Shown here: one piece after another, positions 1 through 6,001 of the stretch | Position numbering within the stretch: the first letter of the stretch is position 1 | Layout of the letters: each line of letters begins with the position of its first letter | Assembly: GCA_016200765.1 (NCBI GenBank) | Contig: JACQEC010000013.1 | Coordinates: forward strand, 1-16,133 | DNA from: Chloroflexota bacterium | Lineage (GTDB): Bacteria; Chloroflexota; Anaerolineae; JACRMK01 | Direction: 5' to 3' | Length of the DNA: 16,133 nucleotides | Program-made: the position numbers and the translations under genes | Notes under the pieces: generated by a model | Seen by the model: the letters and a program-made list of their open reading frames with translations, nothing else | The model's database searches: none | Told to the model about the DNA's origin: nothing

Positions 1-62
1 TCCTGTGCGAATGATACAACACAATCGTACCGGAGGCTTCAAAAGCGCAGGTGTGCATGCCC

Positions 63-137
63 AATTCTTCGCGCGAAATTCGGCCGATGCACTCCTGATT
101 TTTCGACAGTCGATACCGCAAATTTCGCGCGAAATTT
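63..137. promoter_or_regulatory. Paired palindromic putative operator upstream of the STAND/TPR gene
   Basis: Two copies of the palindromic core TTCGCGCGAA lie at 68-77 and 124-137; the 13-base string TTCGCGCGAAATT is identical at 68-80 and 124-136. The second copy is an 18-bp perfect palindrome (120-137) that ends one base before the AGGAG ribosome-binding site at 138-142. Their centres are 56 bp apart. Two smaller palindromes, TCGGCCGA (80-87) and TCGAC-A-GTCGA (103-113), lie between them. Paired identical palindromes in front of an operon usually bind a dimeric regulator; the downstream copy could alternatively form an mRNA hairpin next to the ribosome-binding site. I could not assign -35/-10 boxes with confidence in this stretch. 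The repeats are certain; their role is inferred. Confidence 0.5.
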
Positions 138-147
138 AGGAGTGAGA

Positions 148-2157
148 ATGAAAACAAACAATGAGGGCAGTATATCTCCCGCTCCTAATAATTTACCGCC
201 GAGACTACGCCCATTTGTCAATCGCGAAGAAGAAATCCGTCGAGCAATCAACGCTTTGCTTGATAGTAAAGCCCCTATCGTTGCTTTAGTCGGAATTGCT
301 GGTATTGGCAAGACTAGCCTTGCCCTTGAGATTGCCCATCGGTTATTAGGCACGGGCGAATTTGCGGGTGGAATTGTATGGCTTCCCGCCCGTAATTTGC
401 AGTCTTTAGATGATTTGACCGACACAATCGGAAGCGTCTTAGAAGTTCCCAGCGCGGGAGTGCGTTCTCGGTTAAACTCTCAGCGATGTCTAGTAATTCT
501 AGATGAATTTGATGAACTTAGCCATCAGCACGAATTGGGAGTGGAGCACTTTCTTGAGACGTTGTCTGCTCCAAGCAAGGCATTAGTTACAGGCCGCAAG
601 AGACTCGAAATTTCATCGCCAGCGACCGTGATTGAAGTCGCCACCCTAGATGAACAAACAGCAATAGAGCTTTTTACCGCTTTAGGCGGACAACAAGACA
701 CCGAAGTATCGTACATTGATCGTCAAACGGCTGCCGGAATAGTCCGTGCACTAGGGTATCATCCGTTAGCTCTGACCCTTGCTGCTAATTTAGTTAAGGG
801 GAACTATGCGGCAGCTCACAAATTTTTTGCATGGACGCTTGATGCACTTGGTGAATTAGGAAACGACCGAGAGCGTGCTGCTTTATTGCATACCCTCGCT
901 TCTGTATCGCAAGCACAAGGTGACTATTCTCAAGCACTCCAACTCTATCAGCAAAGCTCGAGAATTGCAGAGCAACTAGGCGACTTGCAAGCCAGGTCTG
1001 CTTCGCTCAATAATTTGGCGCAAATCTACTTCACGCAGGGTGATCTCGACGGTGCTTTGCGTCTTTATCAAGAGTCCCTTGCACTCGAAGAGCAGCTTGG
1101 TGATGTATATGGCAAAGCCACAACCCTCAACAATATAGCGCAAATCTATTTCACACGGGGCGACCTCGACGGCACTCTACACCTCTATCAGGAGTCCCTT
1201 GCACTAAAAGAACATCTTGGCGATGTACACGGTAAAGCCACGACGCTCAATAACATAGCGCAAATCTATTTCACGCGAGGCGACCTCGACGGTGCTCTAC
1301 GCCTCTATCGAGAGTCCCTTGCACTGACAGAGCAACTTGGCGACCTACGTGGCAAATCCGCCCTATTGCATAATATAGCGCAAATCTATGTTGTTCGCGG
1401 CGACCTCGATGGTGCTCTACGCCTCTATCAGGAGTCCCTTGCCAACAAAGAAAAATTGGGTGATTTACAAGGAAAAGCCGCCACCTTACATCAAATGGCG
1501 AACTTGCTCGTTGCGCGGGGTGACCTCGACGGTGCTCTACGCCTCTATCAGGAGTCCCTTGCACTGACAGAGCAACTTGGCGACGTACACGGTAAAGCCA
1601 CGACGCTCAATAACATAGCGCAAATCTATTTCACGCGAGGTGACCTCGACGATGCTCTACGCCTCTATCAAGAGTCTCTTACTCTTCTAGAACAAATTGG
1701 CTTGACGCAACAAGTCAAAACGGTAAAGAATGCTCGTGCGAAAGCGATCTATGAACTTGGCAAGCGATATGTTGAACAAGGCCGCTGGTATGACGCCCTG
1801 CATTTGTTTGAAGAAAGCCTTGCTATTCACCGTCAGGGTGATGACCTGGACGCGCGGGCAGATGCCATTTATCAAATCGCCCGCACTCATCACCTCATAG
1901 GTAACTTAGACAAAGCCCGCACTCATTACCGTGATGCGTTGCGCCTTTATGAGCACACCAGAAATCAGCTAGGCATCGCCGCCTGCAAAACTGGTTTAGG
2001 GCGTCTTATGATTCAAATGGGTTTCTTGGATGACGCTATCCGCGAACTTGAATCGGCCAAACGCACTTATGGGGAACTGAGTGAAGATCGTCGCGCTGCT
2101 GAAGTCGAAGAAGTGCTCCAGATTGCTAACCACGTCAAAGAGAGACAGCCCGCGTGA
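148..2157 (+). CDS. STAND-type P-loop ATPase with C-terminal TPR array
   Basis: A 669-residue predicted cytoplasmic protein. Residues 20-30 resemble the 'F-x-x-R-E-x-E' lead-in of AAA_16/NB-ARC domains. Walker A is GIAGIGKTS (about 49-57), Walker B is CLVILDEFDEL (about 114-124), a sensor-like ALVTGR is near 145-150 and the NB-ARC GxPLAL-type motif appears as GYHPLAL (203-209). The usual winged-helix part of NB-ARC seems to be absent: TPR repeats begin at about residue 243 and run almost to the end, about ten units, six of them near-identical 40-mers. I chose ATG 148 because AGGAG (138-142) is correctly spaced from it; a GTG at 142 lies inside that site. The stop overlaps the next start (GTGA), so the two genes are probably co-translated. 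STAND proteins act as ligand-triggered oligomeric switches; no effector domain is visible here. ATPase plus TPR is secure, the biological role is not. Confidence 0.85.
   Translation: MKTNNEGSISPAPNNLPPRLRPFVNREEEIRRAINALLDSKAPIVALVGIAGIGKTSLALEIAHRLLGTGEFAGGIVWLPARNLQSLDDLTDTIGSVLEVPSAGVRSRLNSQRCLVILDEFDELSHQHELGVEHFLETLSAPSKALVTGRKRLEISSPATVIEVATLDEQTAIELFTALGGQQDTEVSYIDRQTAAGIVRALGYHPLALTLAANLVKGNYAAAHKFFAWTLDALGELGNDRERAALLHTLASVSQAQGDYSQALQLYQQSSRIAEQLGDLQARSASLNNLAQIYFTQGDLDGALRLYQESLALEEQLGDVYGKATTLNNIAQIYFTRGDLDGTLHLYQESLALKEHLGDVHGKATTLNNIAQIYFTRGDLDGALRLYRESLALTEQLGDLRGKSALLHNIAQIYVVRGDLDGALRLYQESLANKEKLGDLQGKAATLHQMANLLVARGDLDGALRLYQESLALTEQLGDVHGKATTLNNIAQIYFTRGDLDDALRLYQESLTLLEQIGLTQQVKTVKNARAKAIYELGKRYVEQGRWYDALHLFEESLAIHRQGDDLDARADAIYQIARTHHLIGNLDKARTHYRDALRLYEHTRNQLGIAACKTGLGRLMIQMGFLDDAIRELESAKRTYGELSEDRRAAEVEEVLQIANHVKERQPA
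991..1710 (+). repeat. Six tandem 120-bp repeats encoding TPR units
   Basis: Six in-frame 120-bp units start at 991, 1111, 1231, 1351, 1471 and 1591. Each encodes a 40-residue TPR of the type GDLDGALRLYQESLAL followed by an EQLGD turn and NNIAQIYFTR. Conservation is at DNA level: 1231-1280 is identical to 1591-1640, and 1321-1343 to 1561-1583. More degenerate TPRs flank the array on both sides. The pattern suggests recent duplication or gene conversion among units, and the unit number is likely to vary between strains. Confidence 0.9.
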
Positions 2158-3422
2158 GTGAAGCAGACCGCATTTTCGATGAACTGGCAAACACACTTTC
2201 GCGTTGGGGTTTAGACGAAATCCCTTTTACCGAAAGCGCATCTTCTCTTGACCTCTCACAACTTCGCGAAGTATTTACGGGGCGCACTCAGGAACTCAGA
2301 GAAGTCTTGACCCTTTTTCAGGGGCGCGAGCGTAAGCGTATTTTGGTTTATGGTTGGGTTGGTATCGGCAAGACAGCTTTTATTCTTGAAGTCCTGAGTG
2401 TCTTGCAACGTAAGGCAAAAGATACCCTGGCTACGTACATCAGCCTACCATCAGAAACTGATTTGGCAACAGCAGCCCTTATCGCACTTGCTCGAAGAAT
2501 GGAAGATGATGAGTGGGCGCAACATCAATTAAACTTGATGGGACTGCGTCCAAAGAAGCGGCCTGTCCAAAAGACTGGTAAGAGCAAGGCAGGCATTTCA
2601 TCCACCGGTATCGAAGCCGAAGAAACCACCGTGCCTGTCACTTCCCCACGGTTTCCAGCCCTCAGTTTTGAAGACCTACTCGAGCGAGCGCTAAAGAAAT
2701 ATAGCCGAGTGGTCATTGCCATAGACGACTTAGATAAGCAAGACCCCGCACGCGTACGCGAACTTCTGCGGAACGATCAGGGTCTATTGAAAAGTGGCGC
2801 TTGGTTTATGCTGACTGGTCATCCATCAGGGTTAACACGCGATATCTTGACCAGCAATCTGGGTTTGTTTGATTTGGCAATCGAACTCAAGCAACTTGAC
2901 CAAGATACTACATATCGTATGCTGGTAAACTATTTGAACAGCGCGCGGCCGAAAAATGCCCGGTGCGACTTTGATGATCCGTCCGCCGTGCAGCCATTCA
3001 CGCTAGAAACGGCACGTACTCTATGTGAGCGCTCAGATGGTGTCCCTCGCTGGCTCAATCGGTTGGGCAGTTACGTTCTTCTGAAAGCCGCGACTGTCCA
3101 CGCTGATCTTGTTACGGATAATGTGTTCCGGCAAGGGCTTGAATATGCTGCCCATCAACTGCGCGGTCAAAGAGGATTAACTGCCGAAGACTATTATGTG
3201 CTTGATCTCGTTTTAGAGAAACGCACACTCTCAGACGCGACGGTAACATTGACGGACCTCGAACGACTCAAGGCAAAGGAATTCAGCGAGATATTGCCTA
3301 TATTGGAAAAACTCGTTCAATTTGACCTCTTGCGTAGGCTGCCTTCGGAACAAGCAGCCGAGTATGAACCTACCCCCTTGCTTATTGGAAAGACAGAGCA
3401 AAAGGAAGATAAGGCGGACTGA
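2154..3422 (+). CDS. AAA_16/ORC-like P-loop ATPase with winged-helix-like C-terminus
   Basis: A 422-residue protein with an ORC/Cdc6-like entry motif VFTGRTQELREVL (about 40-52), Walker A GWVGIGKTA (67-75), Walker B VVIAIDDLDK (186-195) and a sensor-1-like strand WFMLTGHP (217-224). Between the Walker motifs, residues 133-168 form a basic, low-complexity insertion. The C-terminal 100 residues (from LTAEDYYVLDLVL) are helical and resemble a winged helix, ending in an acidic/basic tail. The start is GTG 2154, inside the stop of the previous gene (4-bp GTGA overlap), indicating translational coupling and a shared complex or pathway. Base composition is visibly lower in GC than the genes from 3740 on. 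The domain type is well supported. Whether it moves DNA, acts as a switch, or partners the TPR ATPase in a defence system cannot be seen; no nuclease, protease or membrane domain is present. Confidence 0.8.
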   Translation: MSEADRIFDELANTLSRWGLDEIPFTESASSLDLSQLREVFTGRTQELREVLTLFQGRERKRILVYGWVGIGKTAFILEVLSVLQRKAKDTLATYISLPSETDLATAALIALARRMEDDEWAQHQLNLMGLRPKKRPVQKTGKSKAGISSTGIEAEETTVPVTSPRFPALSFEDLLERALKKYSRVVIAIDDLDKQDPARVRELLRNDQGLLKSGAWFMLTGHPSGLTRDILTSNLGLFDLAIELKQLDQDTTYRMLVNYLNSARPKNARCDFDDPSAVQPFTLETARTLCERSDGVPRWLNRLGSYVLLKAATVHADLVTDNVFRQGLEYAAHQLRGQRGLTAEDYYVLDLVLEKRTLSDATVTLTDLERLKAKEFSEILPILEKLVQFDLLRRLPSEQAAEYEPTPLLIGKTEQKEDKAD

Positions 3423-3438
3423 CAAACCGAAATGCGCC

Positions 3439-3561
3439 ATCGAACACGCGCTTGCAGCCGACCGCCTTCGGCGCGGGTATGCGTGGCGTGTCTTGTCTGC
3501 GTTTCGTTCTGATTGGCGCGGCGAGTCTTGCCAGAGTCGCGGCTGATGCCCGCCGCTAGAC
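3439..3561. repeat. Imperfect long inverted repeat, attC-like
   Basis: ATCGAAC (3439-3445) is followed after 9 nt by CAGCCGAC (3455-3462). On the other side GTCGCGGCTG (3536-3545) is followed after 9 nt by GCTAGAC (3555-3561). The inner boxes pair with a two-base bulge, and the outer boxes each miss the integron R-box consensus (RYYYAAC/GTTRRRY) by one base. Equal spacing on both arms with a bulged inner stem is the shape of an integron attC site. No integrase or other cassette is visible and the pairing is partial, so this is only a candidate. Confidence 0.25.
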
Positions 3562-3578
3562 TTCAGCAGCCATGCCTC

Positions 3579-3611
3579 AACAGGCACCGCGTCGTAGGCG
3601 CTGTGCCTGTT
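3579..3611 (+). terminator. Stem-loop, possible terminator of the ATPase operon
   Basis: AACAGGCAC (3579-3587) and GTGCCTGTT (3603-3611) form a perfect 9-bp stem with a 15-nt loop in which CGC/GCG can extend pairing. It is followed by CGTTTTGAT, a short T run. It lies about 160 nt after the stop at 3422. The hairpin is certain; its function as a terminator is moderate inference because the T tract is short and offset. Confidence 0.4.
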
Positions 3612-3682
3612 CGTTTTGATCGCACGCGGGTGCGCTGGCGGAAGGGGTTAGGCGTATAGCGGCGGCTTTGGGGCGCGCCGAT

Positions 3683-3711
3683 TTGACACGCGGTTGCCCT
3701 CATGCTACATT
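3683..3711 (+). promoter_or_regulatory. Sigma70-type promoter of the hydrolase operon
   Basis: TTGACA (3683-3688) is a perfect -35 box, followed by an exact 17-bp spacer and TACATT (3706-3711), which matches 4 of 6 positions of the -10 box. A TG at 3703-3704 makes it an extended -10 (TGCTACATT). Transcription would start near 3718, about 20 nt before the GTG start at 3740, which rules out the in-frame TTG at 3668. Confidence 0.65.
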
Positions 3712-3739
3712 GAAGCCAAGCAATCAAGCGATCACATCC

Positions 3740-4672
3740 GTGAAAACCTTCGTCGTTAGCCTCGCCCTCATTGCCTTGCTGGCGCTGGGGATGAACCAAC
3801 AGGATGCCCCGCCCCAGCGCGGAGCCAGCGTGCCTCCGGTGGCGGCGCTGGCCGTGGCCGATGCTACTGCCGATGAGTCCGCCCCCCCTGATAACTTCGA
3901 GGAGTCAGCCGCCCAACCGATCACGCGGCGCGCCCGCTCGTTCGACGCCTTCTTGTACGCGCCGGCCTCGGCTCACGGGGCTGGCTCACTGCAGGTGGTC
4001 ATTGCCCTGCACGGTATCGGCGGCGATGGGCGAGGGTTCGCCGCGCCGTTGATCAAGGCCGCCGATCGCTATGGTTGGCTGGTGGTGGCGCCGACCCTGC
4101 AATACCGTGATTGGCGCGACCCGGCCATCGTCGCCGAGGAAGAGGCCAACAATTGCCAGCGCCTGCTGTCCACCATCGAGGGCTTGCCCGCTCTGACCGG
4201 CCTGAACCTCAAGCCGAAAATTGATCTCTTTGGCTTCTCGCGCGGCGCGCAGTTCGCGCATCGCTTTGCCATTCTTTATCCGGAGCGCGTCGCGCGCGCC
4301 GCGGTCGTCGCCGCCGGTAGTTATACCCTGCCCTACCGCGCGATGGACGTGCAAGGCGACGGCCAGCGGGTCAAGGTCGGATTTCCCTATGGCGTCGGCG
4401 ACATGTCGAAGATTGGCGGGCGGCCCATCAACCGCACGCGCCTGCGCGACGTCCTGTTCTGGGTCGGCGTCGGCAGTGCCGATAATGCGGCGGCGGATGT
4501 GCCGCGCGCGTGGGACCCGTATGTGGGCCGCACGCGCGTCGAGCGGGCGCGCGAGTTTGTCAACGCTCTGCAAGGCACAGGCGTGCAGACGACCCTGCAA
4601 GTCTATGCGGGCGCCGGACACGAGTTGACCCCCCCAGATGGTCAAACAGGCGCTGGCGTTTCTTGCCGGTGA
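3740..4672 (+). CDS. Exported alpha/beta hydrolase (PHB-depolymerase/LpqC-like esterase), 3' end frameshifted
   Basis: GTG 3740 gives a typical signal peptide (MKTFVVSLALIALLALG) and lies just downstream of a good promoter; no clear Shine-Dalgarno is present. After a low-complexity stretch (20-60) comes an alpha/beta-hydrolase fold: oxyanion-type ALHGIGGDG (89-97), nucleophile elbow GFSRG with Ser167, a candidate acid in GSADN, and the catalytic His in GAGHELTP (His294). The family includes secreted PHB-depolymerase-like and feruloyl-esterase-like enzymes; substrate unknown. Directly after HELTP, a run of seven C (4629-4635) shifts the frame and the protein ends as DGQTGAGVSCR. With six C the sequence would continue as a helix-like QMVKQALAFLAGEDQALP and stop at 4706, six bases before the next ATG. 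The triad is complete either way. It is either a sequencing or assembly error or a true frameshift. Confidence 0.75.
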   Translation: MKTFVVSLALIALLALGMNQQDAPPQRGASVPPVAALAVADATADESAPPDNFEESAAQPITRRARSFDAFLYAPASAHGAGSLQVVIALHGIGGDGRGFAAPLIKAADRYGWLVVAPTLQYRDWRDPAIVAEEEANNCQRLLSTIEGLPALTGLNLKPKIDLFGFSRGAQFAHRFAILYPERVARAAVVAAGSYTLPYRAMDVQGDGQRVKVGFPYGVGDMSKIGGRPINRTRLRDVLFWVGVGSADNAAADVPRAWDPYVGRTRVERAREFVNALQGTGVQTTLQVYAGAGHELTPPDGQTGAGVSCR

Positions 4673-4706
4673 AGATCAGGCGCTGCCAACCCCACAACTA
4701 AAATAG
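4673..4706 (+). pseudogene. Displaced 3' end of the upstream hydrolase (other frame)
   Basis: After the C7 run at 4629-4635, the frame beginning with CAG at 4635 reads QMVKQALAFLAGEDQALPTPQLK and stops at TAG 4704-4706. This is a plausible final helix for the hydrolase. The part after 4672 lies outside the annotated reading frame. Correcting one base would give a 321-residue protein ending six bases before the next gene's start. Confidence 0.6.
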
Positions 4707-4711
4707 GCTCC

Positions 4712-6001
4712 ATGCGCCGATCTTCACCAGCGCCAGGCCTTCTGGGGTTGCTCAGCCTGCTGCTGCTCGCGCTGGGCGGCGTGCTGTTCGCCTGCGGCTT
4801 TATCGTTCTGGCCGAGCGAGAGATACCCCTGTCCTTGCTCGCCTCGTTCAACCCGACGGCGACCTCCACCCCCACACGCGCACGCACGCCCCGCCCCACA
4901 GCAACAAGCACCATCACGCCGCGCCCGACGCGCACGCCGACGCCCACCGCCACGCTCGTGCCCAGCGCGCCGAATCGCACAGCGTCGCCCGCCTTAGCGC
5001 GCTCGACCAACACACCGCTGCCAACCGGGCGCACACCGACGCTAAGCGAAACGGCAGCCCCGCCGGCAGCCACACCCATCTTTACCTCGACGCCCACCGC
5101 CACGCCCGCGCCGAGCGAGCCGACCCACACGCCAGAGCCCACCCACACGGCGCAACCGACCCACACCCCCCTGCCGAGCGGGCGCAGTGAACTGCTCACG
5201 CTGCAATTCGCCAGCGCCGCGCTCGGCAACAAGGAGTTGCCTGATTCCAAGCATTGCATCTGGGCCGACAGCCCGGCCAACACGCTGATTGGCTGTACGA
5301 TGCACCTGTTTTTGCCGCCGGGCTACTTCGACGGCGAGCGCCGCTATCCCGTCCTCTATCTCCTGCACGGCTGGGGCGGCGGCTACGATGAGTTCAGTTG
5401 GTACGGCACCCAGCAGCTGGCCGACGAGATGATGCGCGCCGGAGAGATACCCCCGTTCATCATCGTCAACCCGGAAGGCGACCACGCCTACTGGATGAAT
5501 CACGCGAACAACGGCCCGCGCTGGGCCGATTACGTGGCGCCTGATCTGGTCAACTACATAGACGCGAACTACCGCACGCTCCCGCGCCGTCAGAGCCGGG
5601 CGGTCGGCGGCCTGTCCATGGGCGGGCTGGGCGCCATTCAACTCGCGCTCAACCACCCCGACCTCTTTTCCATCGTCGGCCTGCGCAGTCCGTCCCTGCG
5701 CCGCATGGGCGATCCCGACGTGCCGGATTTCTTCGGCGACGCCGCCTACTACGCGCATTACGATCCGCTCATTCTGGCCGAGCAGGGCGGCGCGGCCAAG
5801 TCGCTGAACGTCTTCTTTATCATCGGCGACCAGGACGTGTGGCTAAGCCGCACCGAGGAGATGCGCGACCTGTTGCTGAAAAACGGCTCCAGCGTCGAGT
5901 GGCACGTCCTGCCGGGGGAACATGCAGTGGAGTTCTTCCAGAGCCACCTGGATATAGACTTGCAATTCTACGGCTCGCAGTTCGCCGCCAACGGCCCCTA
6001 G
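4712..6001 (+). CDS. Membrane-anchored or secreted esterase D/S-formylglutathione-hydrolase-fold protein with Thr/Pro linker
   Basis: A 429-residue protein. Residues 8-34 form one hydrophobic segment (signal anchor, with a Cys at 28). Residues 48-155 are a Thr/Pro-rich linker that should project the enzyme off the cell surface. The catalytic domain (about 160-429) is a PF00756-type putative esterase: PVLYLLHGWGGGYDE (213-227), nucleophile elbow GGLSMGG (Ser302), acid in IIGDQDVW (Asp375 or Asp373) and His404 in PGEHAVEFFQSH. The fold covers carbohydrate esterases, mycolyltransferase-like enzymes and enterobactin-type esterases; the substrate is not evident. It starts 6 nt after the corrected stop of the preceding hydrolase, so the two are one operon, perhaps attacking ester bonds of the same external polymer. 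Its stop overlaps the convergent glycosyltransferase stop by 4 bp. Confidence 0.85.
   Translation: MRRSSPAPGLLGLLSLLLLALGGVLFACGFIVLAEREIPLSLLASFNPTATSTPTRARTPRPTATSTITPRPTRTPTPTATLVPSAPNRTASPALARSTNTPLPTGRTPTLSETAAPPAATPIFTSTPTATPAPSEPTHTPEPTHTAQPTHTPLPSGRSELLTLQFASAALGNKELPDSKHCIWADSPANTLIGCTMHLFLPPGYFDGERRYPVLYLLHGWGGGYDEFSWYGTQQLADEMMRAGEIPPFIIVNPEGDHAYWMNHANNGPRWADYVAPDLVNYIDANYRTLPRRQSRAVGGLSMGGLGAIQLALNHPDLFSIVGLRSPSLRRMGDPDVPDFFGDAAYYAHYDPLILAEQGGAAKSLNVFFIIGDQDVWLSRTEEMRDLLLKNGSSVEWHVLPGEHAVEFFQSHLDIDLQFYGSQFAANGP
4853..5176 (+). repeat. Low-complexity Thr/Pro linker coding sequence
   Basis: About 108 codons rich in ACG/ACC (Thr) and CCG/CCC (Pro), with recurrent TPTPTAT-like and later PTHT motifs (PSEPTHTPEPTHTAQPTHTP). 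Such extracellular linkers are frequent in exported proteins of Chloroflexota. The skewed composition also creates long meaningless open frames on the other strand. Confidence 0.8.

Larger units (their letters stand above)
3423..3739. other. Gene-free spacer of 317 bp
   Basis: No convincing gene lies here. The spacer marks the change from the AT-richer first unit to GC-rich chromosome. It holds two weak attC-like imperfect inverted repeats (3439-3561 and 3575-3653), a strong stem-loop (3579-3611), a small CGCAC/GTGCG hairpin (3621-3634) and the promoter of the next operon (3683-3711). Confidence 0.6.

Noticed and set aside
991..1710. Regular 120-bp repeats considered as a CRISPR array or non-coding satellite
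   Set aside because: They are in frame, much longer than CRISPR repeats, have no unique spacers, and each encodes one TPR.
3668..3739. In-frame upstream extension of the first exported hydrolase from TTG 3668
   Set aside because: It would place 24 extra residues before the signal peptide and overlap the TTGACA-17-TACATT promoter; GTG 3740 fits both.
4642..5283. A 213-codon minus-strand frame with Val/Gly repeats
   Set aside because: It is the reverse reading of the Thr/Pro linker codons of the esterase; the plus-strand protein has a full catalytic triad.
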